DNA of 64,000 bases from contig JAFVBA010000004.1 in the NCBI GenBank assembly GCA_017480245.1, forward strand, positions 64,011 to 128,010, read 5' to 3'. How positions within the stretch are numbered: position 1 is the first letter of the stretch; the number at the start of each line of letters is the position of its first letter. Origin of the DNA: Bacteroidales bacterium. Its GTDB lineage: Bacteria; Bacteroidota; Bacteroidia; Bacteroidales; P3. A model generated the notes under the pieces. That model did no database searches. It saw nothing but the letters and a program-made list of their open reading frames with translations, and was not told the origin of the DNA. Below, one piece after another: positions 40,077-49,099 of the stretch. Both the position numbers and the translations under genes were made by a program.

Positions 40077-42554
40077 TTACTTTATTACTATCTTTTCCGT
40101 CTTTTCTCCGTCAGCAGATTTAGCTTTGACAATATAAATTCCGCTTTGTGTATTTAAAGTCAAAGAGTGTGTATCGGAATTTGCAGCTTTATTATAAACA
40201 ACTTGTCCCAAAGAATTAATAATTTGTACATTCTTTAGATTCTTTGCCGATACGGAGATAAAGTTATCTGCATTGGTAATTGTTATATCTGCATTGTTTG
40301 GTTTTACATCTGAAATAGAAGCATTCTTTTTGGCGAACCTTATAACAAATCTTCCGTCGTTCTCGCCTTCCGTTGCAGTGAAATAGAATGATTCTCCGTT
40401 TGTAAGCAATGTTTCCGTACCATCTTCTTTATTAATTATGGAAACATCCATTCCATCAGGTACATTGCTAACGAATAACTCTGCAGCACTGACTTTTTTT
40501 GCATAGAAATTTATCGGACATTCGTACGGCAGAGATTTAAATTGATTTATAAGAATTTCTCTGTTATCTACAACAAAATAAGGTTCAACTAAATCTTCTG
40601 CATACGGTGATTTCATTATATAAGAATCTGTTAAGTCATATCCATCAACAGAACCTTTATTTACTTTTGCGAATGATTGTTTATTAGTTCCGTTAGCAAA
40701 TACATTGAATATTATATTACTGTTTTCTTCTTTATCTTCTTGCGTGAAAACGAACTTTTCAGGTGGTAAAATCAAATATTCTGTTTCGTCTGTATCGTTT
40801 TGAGTGTCGTCTTTTGTCGCCAATGTTGATTTTTTCGTCTTTCTCGTTAAAGAACCGCTTATTTGACCTTTATCTGACGGAATCATAAATCCTTCACCTG
40901 CATTAACAGTAAAAGAACCGCTAACTGGTAAAGCATGCCATCCTCCATCTCTAAATACATATACATTGTCATTATTCTTTCCTGTTATGTTGCTTACAAG
41001 AATATTTACTGGAACATTTGTATTAAACGGATTTGCCAATGCAAACCATTTTGTAGCAGTATAACTTCCTGAAGTGTTTTCTTTTCCTTCGTTTTTCATT
41101 GTAGTTATAGCTACGCTGTTAGCCGTATTTTCCAATGCCATCGGCAATGTTTGCAATCCTTCGTACTCAAGTTGAGTAGTGCCAATAGTTACATTAGTTC
41201 CATCAGAAATTTTAGGATTCATTTTATAGTCATTCTTAAAAGGCCAAACCATATACCCTTCGTAAATATTCACATCTGAAGAAGCTAACAAATAATCTTC
41301 ATCGCTGTAATATTTCCAATCGTTGCCATGTTCGCCGTTTGAATAATCAAAGGTTATTACAGCCATATCTACATTTTGATTATTGTTATTAAATACACTT
41401 GCTTTGGTATTCAATCCTGAAACAAAATTCCATCTTCCTGCATATAATGAATATGCAGATATTTTTAAACTTTCATCATTTTTACCTTTATCTGCTATAA
41501 GATTATTTTTTGCTTGTTCGTCATTCATTGTATTAACTTTTTCAACAAGAGAAGGGTTTGCAGAGGCAGCTTTTTCACTAAGCAACCCTACAACAGCATT
41601 GGCATTATAGTCTGCGGCTATCTGACAATTGGACACAGAACAATCATCAACATCACTTGAACACTGACCAATTATCTCTCCAACAATACCACCTACCGCA
41701 GTACCTTGTCCAGACTCATCATCATTTGTCGTTGCATTTATTTTAGAATTAGATACACTGCAACCATCAACATTACTACATTGCAAAATGCCAACAACAA
41801 AAGCACTACCCCATGATATCGTTTCTAAGTTTGCTTCTGTATGATTGCTAACATTTATTTTTACTTCAGCATTTTTGATAGTAATATTCTTTATTATTGA
41901 AGACGATTTATTGTCTTGGGAAGGTCTAACATAACCAAACAGCCCACCTCCAACATTTGTCGCAGTGTTAGAGGTTTTTCTTATAGTTATATATTGAGTA
42001 ATTTTTAGATTATTAATAATTTTATTATTACCATTAAAAGTCCCGACAAAACCTCTATCGCCCGTCAAATCTATTTCCCATTTGTCTTTAGCCTTATCAT
42101 ATTTGCTTATAGTATAACCAATTGGCACAAAATTATCCAACGCTGTCTTTATATTTGGATTATCTTCATTCAAAACAGCAGTAGCTAAATCTATATCATC
42201 ATCTAATACGATTTCCTTTCCTTGAAAATTTTTATAATACTCCTTTAAAACTTTATTCTCATTAACTATATAGGAAATAAAAATCAAATCTGCAACACTA
42301 TTAACATGATATTTACCGCCTGAATATTCTAAAGAACCATTTATTGTAAAAGATTTTGACACACCTTCGCTTTCTAAAATTCCAATATTCACTGAAGGTT
42401 TATAGGTTCCTGAATACTTCAATGTTTTATCACTTTCAAATCCTGGACTTACTGTTATGCTGTCTTGTCCGAAAGAATTAAATATTGTTAAGAAATTTAG
42501 GGCAATAAACAATAACCCACCCCAAAGAACTTTTTTTCTTCTTATTGTCATCAT
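40077..42554 (-). CDS. Large exported protein with type IX secretion sorting domain
   Basis: The 825-residue protein has a signal peptide (1-30, ending IFNSFGQ) and a C-terminal T9SS type A sorting domain (about 755-825; ISVSAKNLKNVQIINSLGQ, followed by VVYNKAANSDTH and GIYIVKAKSADGEKTEKIVIK in pieces). That marks it as surface-exposed or secreted cargo. The middle part has GLUG-like repeats (GGLFGYVRP, NLKITQYITI, GGIVGEIIGQ, VVGLLSEKAAS) around 150-350, as in adhesin-like proteins, and a later beta-rich part (about 380-740; WFALANPFNTNVPVNIL, GGWHALPVSGSFTVNAGEGF). No catalytic motif is seen. It is probably an adhesin or matrix protein. Confidence 0.82.
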   Translation of the reverse strand: MMTIRRKKVLWGGLLFIALNFLTIFNSFGQDSITVSPGFESDKTLKYSGTYKPSVNIGILESEGVSKSFTINGSLEYSGGKYHVNSVADLIFISYIVNENKVLKEYYKNFQGKEIVLDDDIDLATAVLNEDNPNIKTALDNFVPIGYTISKYDKAKDKWEIDLTGDRGFVGTFNGNNKIINNLKITQYITIRKTSNTATNVGGGLFGYVRPSQDNKSSSIIKNITIKNAEVKINVSNHTEANLETISWGSAFVVGILQCSNVDGCSVSNSKINATTNDDESGQGTAVGGIVGEIIGQCSSDVDDCSVSNCQIAADYNANAVVGLLSEKAASANPSLVEKVNTMNDEQAKNNLIADKGKNDESLKISAYSLYAGRWNFVSGLNTKASVFNNNNQNVDMAVITFDYSNGEHGNDWKYYSDEDYLLASSDVNIYEGYMVWPFKNDYKMNPKISDGTNVTIGTTQLEYEGLQTLPMALENTANSVAITTMKNEGKENTSGSYTATKWFALANPFNTNVPVNILVSNITGKNNDNVYVFRDGGWHALPVSGSFTVNAGEGFMIPSDKGQISGSLTRKTKKSTLATKDDTQNDTDETEYLILPPEKFVFTQEDKEENSNIIFNVFANGTNKQSFAKVNKGSVDGYDLTDSYIMKSPYAEDLVEPYFVVDNREILINQFKSLPYECPINFYAKKVSAAELFVSNVPDGMDVSIINKEDGTETLLTNGESFYFTATEGENDGRFVIRFAKKNASISDVKPNNADITITNADNFISVSAKNLKNVQIINSLGQVVYNKAANSDTHSLTLNTQSGIYIVKAKSADGEKTEKIVIK

Positions 42555-42601
42555 CGTCTTTAATGTTTTTTTTAATGGTTAGTTAATTAATTTTTAGACT
42601 G

Positions 42602-42634
42602 CAAAGGTAATATAATTTTCTTATATGGAAACAA
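42602..42634 (-). promoter_or_regulatory. Promoter of the T9SS cargo gene
   Basis: On the minus strand TTG (42634-42632) is followed after 22 bases by TACCTTTG (42609-42602) and CAGTC. The leader is about 40 bases. Confidence 0.5.
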
Positions 42635-42700
42635 AAATCGTCTATATTTTTTATTTTTTTTCGCAGATTTTATCTCCGAAAACAGCAGATTGTTTGAAAA

Positions 42701-42945
42701 AAGTCTCCTATTTTTCAAACAAAAGTCCCGCTTTTTCATATCAAATGCCGCAATCTCCGTCTTCAGTGCCGACAAATTTTTATTCAATCCTTGACTTCAG
42801 AATAAAAAAGTGGCACTTCTACGGTATAAAAATGACACTTGGAGGATATAAAAATGTCGATTCTCTGTTCAGAATGTAAGCACTGAACAAAAATTTGTCG
42901 GCACTGAAATATTTTTATAGTGCTTTGGAATAAAATCTTGACACC
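42701..42945. repeat. Periodic array enclosing a 147-bp element with 25-bp terminal inverted repeats
   Basis: Short GC-containing motifs recur in an AT-rich background at about 42703 (GTCTCC), 42725 (GTCCCG), 42747 (GCCGC), 42768 (GCCGAC), 42811 (TGGCACTT), 42833 (TGACACTT), 42855 (TGTCGATT), 42897 (GTCGGCAC), 42919 (AGTGCTTT) and 42940 (GACACC), mostly multiples of 22 bp apart. Inside, 42762-42786 and 42884-42908 are 25-bp inverted repeats with one mismatch. It fills most of the divergent gap 42555-43105. No ORF is inside. Confidence 0.75.
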
Positions 42946-43046
42946 TTAGCATAATAAACCTATACCTTATATTATATATAGGAGTGAAAAAAATGCAAAA
43001 ACGGCGAAAAATTTTTCTAAATCGTCGCCGAATTAAATTTTTGTTA

Positions 43047-43054
43047 TATCTTTG
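43047..43054 (+). promoter_or_regulatory. Possible -7 box for the second etf operon
   Basis: TATCTTTG followed by CAGCC fits the -7 consensus, 52 bases before the second etfB start. A TTG box at the right distance is not seen. Confidence 0.4.
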
Positions 43055-43105
43055 CAGCCTCAAAAGTATTTTAAATATATTTTTAGAAACTAAAACGAAA
43101 ATATA

Positions 43106-43909
43106 ATGAGTTTGAAAATAGTTGTATTGGCAAAACAAGTTCCTGATACAAGGAATGTCGGTAAAGATGCCATGACTGCGGAAGGTACGGTTAATAGACA
43201 AGCACTTGACGCAATATTTAATCCCGAAGATTTGAATGCTTTGGAAATGGCTTTGGAAATCAAAGACAGAATAAAAGATACTCAGGTTACCGTTGTTACA
43301 ATGGGACCCGACAGAGCGGCAGAAATCGTCCGTGATGCCATGTTCAGAGGTGCAGACGGCGGAATTGTGTTGTCTGACAGGAAACTTGCAGGCTCTGATA
43401 CGTTGGCTACATCTTATGCAATCTCACAGGCAATAAAGAAGTTGGGACATGTGGATATTGTTTTCGGCGGACGTCAGGCTATTGACGGAGATACGGCTCA
43501 GGTTGGACCGCAAACAGCCGAAAAATTGGAAATTCCGCAAATTACATACGCAGAAGAATTAGTAGACTTGACAGATAAAGACATTACTATCAAAAGAAGA
43601 CTTGAGCGCGGCGTAGAAACGGTTAAGTGTTCCTATCCTGTGTTAATTACAGTGCATTCTTCGGCTAAAAAAGCAAGATTTTACAATGCTAAACGCTTAA
43701 TGGCATACAAGAATGCGCAGATTCAAGTTTTTTCTGCTGCAGATGTAGATGCTCAGGACGAGAGATTGGGTCTTAACGGCTCACCTACAAAGGTTAAGAA
43801 GATTGACAGTGTTGTTCTTACGCACAAAGATAACGTTACTTTGACACCGACGAACGATAACATTGACAATCTGGTTAAAGAATTGATAAATACACATATT
43901 ATTGGATAG
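43106..43909 (+). CDS. etfB: Electron transfer flavoprotein beta subunit (second set)
   Basis: The 267-residue protein is a second EtfB, with LKIVVLAKQVPDTRNVGKDA at the N-terminus, GSDTLATSYAISQAI and VFGGRQAIDGDTAQVGPQ. It differs clearly from the copy at 4760-5542 in its N-terminal insertion (DAMTAEGTVNRQALDAIFNP) and C-terminal part, so the two are old paralogues rather than a recent duplication. etfA follows after 3 bases and a longer acyl-CoA dehydrogenase follows that. The order etfB-etfA-dehydrogenase is opposite to the first set. Confidence 0.94.
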   Translation: MSLKIVVLAKQVPDTRNVGKDAMTAEGTVNRQALDAIFNPEDLNALEMALEIKDRIKDTQVTVVTMGPDRAAEIVRDAMFRGADGGIVLSDRKLAGSDTLATSYAISQAIKKLGHVDIVFGGRQAIDGDTAQVGPQTAEKLEIPQITYAEELVDLTDKDITIKRRLERGVETVKCSYPVLITVHSSAKKARFYNAKRLMAYKNAQIQVFSAADVDAQDERLGLNGSPTKVKKIDSVVLTHKDNVTLTPTNDNIDNLVKELINTHIIG

Positions 43910-43912
43910 ACT

Positions 43913-44935
43913 ATGGATAATATATTTGTATATTGTGAGATTACGGAGGAAAATTATATTGCCGACGTCTCATTGGAATTGATTTCAAAGGCAAGAAAAT
44001 TGGCTGATGAGTTAAAAGTAAAAGTTGAAGCCATAGTTTGCGGACACGAAGTCAAAGATTTGGAAAGCACTTTGTATCCTTACGGAGTTGATGTTATCAA
44101 TTATGCGGAAGATTCAAGATTATTCCCATACCAAACATTACCTCATTTCAGTATTGTTACCAAACTTATAGAGGAAAAGAAACCTCAGATTTGTTTGTTC
44201 GGAGCTACTTCTGTCGGAAGGGATTTAGCACCGCGTGTTGCTTCATATTTGCGTTGCGGTTTGACGGCAGATTGTACTTCTTTGGAGATAGGACAATACG
44301 AAGACAAGAAAAACAACCAGGTTATAGACAATCTTTTGTATCAAATCCGTCCTGCTTTCGGCGGAAACATAATTGCAACTATTGTCAATCCGAATACCCG
44401 TCCTCAAATGGCAACTGTCAGAGAGGGCGTGATGAAAAAAGAAATCTACGACAAGAATTACAGCGGAGAATTCTCAAGAATACCTGTTAAGAATTACGTT
44501 AAAGAAAGTGATTTCTGTATTGAAATTATTTCACGCGAGATAGAAGCACAGAAAGTCAATATCAAAGGCGCTCAAATCATAGTTTGCGGCGGTTACGGTA
44601 TGAACAGACCTAACGGATTTGCACTTTTGAAACAACTTGCCGAAACTTTAGGCGGTGAAGTGGGAGCTACACGTGCCGCAGTGGATGGTGGTTTGGCTGA
44701 ACACGAAAGACAAATCGGTCAAACGGGAGTTACCGTCCGTCCTAAATTATATATCGGTTGCGGAGTGAGCGGTGCCGTTCAGCACAGGGCTGGTATGGAC
44801 CAAAGTTCCAAGATTATAAGTATCAACACCGACCCTAACGCTCCTTTGAATGCAATTGCCGACTATACAATAATAGGTGATGCATTCGAAGTGGTGCCTA
44901 AATTAATTGAGTATTATAAAAAGAACAGTAAATAA
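43913..44935 (+). CDS. etfA: Electron transfer flavoprotein alpha subunit (second set)
   Basis: The 340-residue FAD-carrying subunit of the second EtfAB pair. The C-terminal FAD domain shows CGGYGMNRPNGFALLKQLAE, GATRAAVDGGLAEHERQIGQ, followed by TGVTVRPKLYIGCG and SGAVQHRAGM. The gap to etfB is three bases, indicating coupling. Its partner dehydrogenase starts 21 bases downstream. The electron acceptor cannot be told from sequence. Confidence 0.94.
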   Translation: MDNIFVYCEITEENYIADVSLELISKARKLADELKVKVEAIVCGHEVKDLESTLYPYGVDVINYAEDSRLFPYQTLPHFSIVTKLIEEKKPQICLFGATSVGRDLAPRVASYLRCGLTADCTSLEIGQYEDKKNNQVIDNLLYQIRPAFGGNIIATIVNPNTRPQMATVREGVMKKEIYDKNYSGEFSRIPVKNYVKESDFCIEIISREIEAQKVNIKGAQIIVCGGYGMNRPNGFALLKQLAETLGGEVGATRAAVDGGLAEHERQIGQTGVTVRPKLYIGCGVSGAVQHRAGMDQSSKIISINTDPNAPLNAIADYTIIGDAFEVVPKLIEYYKKNSK

Positions 44936-44956
44936 TCCATTAAAGAAAATAAAGTT

Positions 44957-46672
44957 ATGGCTAATTTTTTCGATGACAACAAAGCGTTAAGTTTTCAGTT
45001 AGATAATCCTTTAATGGACGAAATTATAAAACTTAAAGAAAGAAATTTCAGAGATTACGGCAATATTGATTACGCTCCTAAGGATGTTGAGGATGCTAAA
45101 GATTCATACAACAAAGTTCTTTCCTTGATAGGAGAAATCAGCGGCGAAGTTTTGGACGTTAATGCCGAAAGTGTGGATTTGCAAGGCGTAAGAATAGAAG
45201 ACAATGCTATAATCTATGCAGACGGAACAAAAGTTAATCACCAGGCTTTGACAGATGCAGGCGTTTATGGTCTGTCTTTGCCACGTCAATACGGTGGTTT
45301 GAATTTTTCTTACGTACCTTACGTTATGGCAGCCGAAATTGTATCACGCGGAGACTGTGGTTTTGCAAACATTTGGGGATTGCAGGATTGCGCCGAGACA
45401 ATTTACGAATTCGGAGACGAAGAGCAAAAAAATACTTACTTACCTTTAGTTAATAAAGGCTATACTTTCTCTATGGACTTGACAGAACCGGATGCCGGAA
45501 GCGACCTTCAGTCCGTAAGATTGAAAGCTACGTTTGACGAAAAGCAGAATTGCTGGCTTTTGAACGGAGTTAAACGTTTTATTACCAACGGTGATGCCGA
45601 CATCAAGTTAGTTCTTGCCCGCAGTGAGGAAGGAACGACAGACGGAAGAGGACTTTCCTATTTTATTCACGACAGAAGAGACGGAGGAGTTACTATCCGC
45701 CGTACTGAAAACAAATTAGGTATCCACGGCTCCCCTACCGGCGAACTTGTTTTCACAGATGCCAAGGCTTATTTGGTTGGAGAAAGAAAATTAGGTTTGA
45801 TTAAATATACTATGTCTTTGATGAACGGAGCACGTTTGGGCGTAGGAGCTCAATCCGTAGGTTTGTCAGAGGCTGCTTACCGCCAGGCATTGCAATATGC
45901 TAAGGAAAGAGAACAATTCGGTAAGCCAATCATCAATTTCTTCCAAGTAAAAGAAATGCTTGCTATGATGCGTGCAAAGACAGATGCAACCAGAGCGTTG
46001 TTATACGAGACTGCACGTTGTGTAGATATGTATAAAATCTACGAAGACATAGCAAAAGAAAGAAAACTTGAGGCAGAAGAACGTCAAACATTGAAAAAAT
46101 ACTCACGTTTGGCAGATATGCTTACTCCGATGTTAAAATTATTTTCTTCCGAATACGCAAACCAAAACACTTACGACTGCATACAAGTTTATGGTGGCTC
46201 CGGATTTATGAAAGATTACCCTTGCGAAAGATATTACCGTGATGCACGAATCTTAACTATATATGAAGGAACATCGCAGTTGCAAGTCGTTGCTGCAATA
46301 CGCGGAGTTGTTCAGGGAGGTTACCTTGCACGTATCAAAGAATACGAAGCGATGGAAGTAAAACCTGAATTTGCAGAAATGAGAAAGACTCTTGTTGCTT
46401 TAAGAGAGGATTTTGAAAAATGTGTTGAGAAGATTAACGCTTTCGGTTCAACAAGTGAGGCTCACGAATTCAATTCACGCCGTTTGGTTGAGATAGCAGG
46501 TTATCTTCTTATGGCACATCTACTTATAATTGACGCAAACAGAAACGATATGTTCTTATCTTCTGCCAAACTGTTCGTAAAACACGCTCAAGAGAAGATA
46601 AACGAACGAAAATCTTTCATAGATAATTTCTGCGAAGAGGATTTGCAGGCTTACAAAAACCTAAGCGAATAA
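44957..46672 (+). CDS. Acyl-CoA dehydrogenase, long form with C-terminal extension
   Basis: The 571-residue flavoprotein has the acyl-CoA dehydrogenase core at about 85-440: GLSLPRQYGGLNFSYVPYVM, MDLTEPDAGSDLQSVRLKAT, GIHGSPTGELVFTDAKAYLV, and YEGTSQLQVVAAIRG with the expected catalytic Glu. It also has an 80-residue N-terminal segment and a helical C-terminal extension (about 450-571), as in the AcdA/long 'ACAD C-terminal' proteins near 600 residues. It is the last gene of the etfB-etfA-dehydrogenase operon. The long form suggests a substrate different from the 379-residue enzyme at 5.6 kb, possibly a branched, aromatic or longer acyl-CoA. Confidence 0.9.
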   Translation: MANFFDDNKALSFQLDNPLMDEIIKLKERNFRDYGNIDYAPKDVEDAKDSYNKVLSLIGEISGEVLDVNAESVDLQGVRIEDNAIIYADGTKVNHQALTDAGVYGLSLPRQYGGLNFSYVPYVMAAEIVSRGDCGFANIWGLQDCAETIYEFGDEEQKNTYLPLVNKGYTFSMDLTEPDAGSDLQSVRLKATFDEKQNCWLLNGVKRFITNGDADIKLVLARSEEGTTDGRGLSYFIHDRRDGGVTIRRTENKLGIHGSPTGELVFTDAKAYLVGERKLGLIKYTMSLMNGARLGVGAQSVGLSEAAYRQALQYAKEREQFGKPIINFFQVKEMLAMMRAKTDATRALLYETARCVDMYKIYEDIAKERKLEAEERQTLKKYSRLADMLTPMLKLFSSEYANQNTYDCIQVYGGSGFMKDYPCERYYRDARILTIYEGTSQLQVVAAIRGVVQGGYLARIKEYEAMEVKPEFAEMRKTLVALREDFEKCVEKINAFGSTSEAHEFNSRRLVEIAGYLLMAHLLIIDANRNDMFLSSAKLFVKHAQEKINERKSFIDNFCEEDLQAYKNLSE

Positions 46673-46695
46673 ATTATTGTAACACATCATATTAA

Positions 46696-46777
46696 CAAAG
46701 TGGCGTTTTACGAAATTCTTTTCTGAAAACATTTTACTCTTTTCAAAAAAGAATTTATTGAAATGCCACTTTATTTT
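46696..46777. repeat. Periodic dyad array, family C copy 3
   Basis: Units are centred at about 46702 (GTGGCG), 46724 (TTTTCTGAAAA), 46745 (TTTTCAAAAAA) and 46766 (TGCCAC), 21-22 bp apart, with outer AAAGTGGC/GCCACTTT arms. The core CATTTTACTC is in the same orientation as in copy 2. It lies in the gap 46673-47030 between the acyl-CoA dehydrogenase and the sigma factor promoter; no gene is seen there. Confidence 0.85.
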
Positions 46778-46976
46778 AATGAAATCAAATCGGCAATTTC
46801 GTTTTTCTCAAATGCCTGTATCTTTCTAATAACTTAGGCTTTTCAATTAGGAACTAAATTTATTCACTTTTGATTTGCACAATAAAACTAATAACTTAGT
46901 CGTTATATTACTTGAATTTAGAAAATTTTTGTCAAGTAATTAACATTTGACGGTTGAAAACTTTGCAACGGATTGT

Positions 46977-47007
46977 TTGCGTACTCTGACGAGAATTTCT
47001 AATTTTG
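46977..47007 (+). promoter_or_regulatory. Promoter of the primary sigma factor gene
   Basis: TTG (46977-46979) is followed after 20 bases by TAATTTTG (47000-47007) and CAACA. Both boxes match the consensus; the leader is about 15-20 bases, which supports the ATG at 47031 rather than the longer upstream frame. Confidence 0.7.
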
Positions 47008-47030
47008 CAACAACAAAACAATTAAATTTT

Positions 47031-47897
47031 ATGCGACAACTTAAGATAACAAAATCTATCACCAATAGGAACGATAATGCGTTATATCAGTATCTTCAGG
47101 ACATAAGTAAAGAACCGCTTATCACAGCTGACGAAGAGGTTTTACTTGCTCAAAGAATTAAATCCGGAGATAAAAAAGCACTAATAAAACTTGTCAATAG
47201 CAATTTACGTTTTGTTGTCTCTGTTGCTAAACAATACCAAAATCAAGGCTTACCTTTGTCAGATTTAATCAACGAAGGAAATTTAGGATTGATAAAAGCC
47301 GCCGAAAGATTCGATGAAACACGCGGTTTTAAGTTTATTTCTTTCGCTGTTTGGTGGATTAGACAAAGTATATTGCAAGCTATAGCCGAACAAAGCAGAC
47401 TTGTAAGAATTCCTTTGCATCAAGTCGGTATGCTTAACAAGATAAAAAAAGAGCGTGCGAGATTGGAACAACTCTATGAAAGACCTCCGTCGGAAGAAGA
47501 GGTAGCTGCTGCTTTAGGAGTGCCTAAAGAAAAGCTTATGGAAACCATCTTGGCCGGTACGAATACTCTTAGCGTTGATGCTCCTTTATTACAGGACGAA
47601 GAAATGACGATGATTGACACTATTGAGCAGGACAGCGTTGATGATACCGATTCTATCGTAATGCAAGAGTCTCTTACTAATGATATTGCAGATGTTTTAT
47701 CCACACTTCCTAAGATTGAGAAGGAAGTTTTATATCAATATTTCGGTCTTGGGCAAAGCAGAAGTTTGACTTTGGACGAAATAGCGGAGAGAAATAATAT
47801 TACAAAAGAAAGAGTCCGTAAAATAAAAGAAAGAGCTTTGACAAGACTAAGAAAAACAGAGAAAACGAAAAAACTTACTAAGTATTTATGCCAGTAA
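47031..47897 (+). CDS. rpoD: Primary RNA polymerase sigma factor
   Basis: The 288-residue protein is the short housekeeping sigma factor of Bacteroidota, lacking region 1.1. I start at 47031 (MRQLKITKSITNRNDNALYQ); the longer frame begins upstream of the promoter. Region 1.2 includes EPLITADEEVLLAQRIKSGD, region 2 has LVNSNLRFVVSVAKQYQNQG and FKFISFAVWWIRQSILQAIA, region 3 has RIPLHQVGMLNKIKKERARL, and region 4 has LDEIAERNNITKERVRKIKE. It recognises the TTG/TAnnTTTG promoters used throughout this window. Its stop overlaps the dnaX start by 10 bases. Confidence 0.93.
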   Translation: MRQLKITKSITNRNDNALYQYLQDISKEPLITADEEVLLAQRIKSGDKKALIKLVNSNLRFVVSVAKQYQNQGLPLSDLINEGNLGLIKAAERFDETRGFKFISFAVWWIRQSILQAIAEQSRLVRIPLHQVGMLNKIKKERARLEQLYERPPSEEEVAAALGVPKEKLMETILAGTNTLSVDAPLLQDEEMTMIDTIEQDSVDDTDSIVMQESLTNDIADVLSTLPKIEKEVLYQYFGLGQSRSLTLDEIAERNNITKERVRKIKERALTRLRKTEKTKKLTKYLCQ

Positions 47898-49099
47898 ATT
47901 CAACCTATATTGTATCAGCGAGAAAATACCGTCCGGCAACTTTTGAAAGTGTTGTCGGGCAAAGGCATATTACTTCAACTCTTCAAAATGCCATTGCATC
48001 GAATCAACTGGCTCAGGCATTTTTGTTCTGTGGCCCGAGAGGCGTAGGCAAAACTACTTGCGCACGTATTCTTGCCAAGACAATCAATTGCACAAACATA
48101 ACACCGAATATTGAAGCCTGCAATCAATGTGAGAGTTGTACTTCGTTTAATAACAATGCCTCGTTGAACATTATAGAACTGGATGCGGCAAGTAATAACT
48201 CTGTCGAAGACATTAGGGAATTGGTTCAACAGATTAACTTTCCGCCGATGAACGGAAAGTACAAGGTTTATATAATTGACGAGGTACATATGCTATCTAC
48301 GGCAGCGTTTAATGCGTTTCTAAAAACCTTGGAAGAGCCTCCTAAATATGCGAAGTTTATTCTTGCAACCACTGAAAAACATAAGATACTCCCGACGATA
48401 TTATCAAGATGTCAGATTTTTGATTTCCACCGTATCACCGTAAAAGATATATCCGACCACTTGGAATATATTTGTAAGCAAGAAAATGTACAATTTGAGA
48501 AAGAGGCTTTGGATATTATTGCTGAGAAAGCGGACGGTGGTTTAAGGGATGCGCTGAGTATGTTTGATTTGATGGTATCTTTTACCAGCGGAAACTTAAC
48601 TTACAAAGACGTTGTTGAATCTTTGAATATCCTTGACTACGATTATTTTTTCAAATTCGTAGATTATATGCTCAACAAGGATATTTCCTCTTCTCTGTTG
48701 CTGTTTGACGAAGTTTTATCCAAAGGATTTCAAGGTGATATCTTTATTGACGGCCTTAGCAACCATATCCGCAACCTTTTAGTGAGCAAAGACCCTCAGA
48801 CTGTCAAACTTCTGAATGTTCCTTTGAAGATTCAACAAAGATATTTAACACAATGTCAAAACACTCCGATGTTGTTTTTGCTTAATGCGCTGAATTACGC
48901 CAATACTTCCGCAATGGAATATAAAAGTTCGGGAAATAAACGGCTGTGTGTGGAGCTAATGTTGATGAAAATGTGCAATATAATGAGTAAAATTGCACCG
49001 AAACAGCAGCCAAAGCCAAATCCGCAACAACAAATTCCGAACTCACAACCGCAAATTCAACAGCCAGCACAACCAACGGCTAAAAAAAAAACTCCGTAA
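47888..49099 (+). CDS. dnaX: DNA polymerase III gamma (DnaX, short form)
   Basis: DnaX is the clamp-loader ATPase. The frame from 47888 gives 403 residues: FLFCGPRGVGKTTCARILAK (Walker A), a zinc-binding CNQCESCTSF motif, YIIDEVHMLSTAAFNAFLKT (Walker B and sensor region), FILATTEKHKILPTILSRCQ (SRC arginine finger), then domain III and a Gln/Pro-rich linker. It stops at 49097, just after a run of ten A (49082-49091), as KKKTP. A shift of -1 on the A-run opens the frame that encodes the C-terminal tau-type domain (49084-49704). The full product would have 605 residues, typical of Bacteroidota DnaX. The ATG overlaps the sigma factor stop. Confidence 0.92.
   Translation: MPVNSTYIVSARKYRPATFESVVGQRHITSTLQNAIASNQLAQAFLFCGPRGVGKTTCARILAKTINCTNITPNIEACNQCESCTSFNNNASLNIIELDAASNNSVEDIRELVQQINFPPMNGKYKVYIIDEVHMLSTAAFNAFLKTLEEPPKYAKFILATTEKHKILPTILSRCQIFDFHRITVKDISDHLEYICKQENVQFEKEALDIIAEKADGGLRDALSMFDLMVSFTSGNLTYKDVVESLNILDYDYFFKFVDYMLNKDISSSLLLFDEVLSKGFQGDIFIDGLSNHIRNLLVSKDPQTVKLLNVPLKIQQRYLTQCQNTPMLFLLNALNYANTSAMEYKSSGNKRLCVELMLMKMCNIMSKIAPKQQPKPNPQQQIPNSQPQIQQPAQPTAKKKTP
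49082..49091 (+). promoter_or_regulatory. A10 slippery run in dnaX
   Basis: Ten consecutive A form overlapping A-AAA-AAA heptamers in the reading frame (GCT-AAA-AAA-AAA-ACT). A ribosomal -1 shift, or RNA polymerase adding one A, joins the gamma frame to the tau frame. The zero-frame stop follows six bases later. No strong stimulatory stem-loop is evident downstream, which leans toward transcriptional slippage if the shift is real. A sequencing error in the homopolymer is the alternative. Confidence 0.6.

Noticed and set aside
42869-43201. 110-residue minus-strand ORF upstream of the second etfB
   Set aside because: Overlaps the second etfB start and the inverted repeat on the other strand; Arg/Ile/Phe-rich translation typical of noncoding AT-rich DNA.
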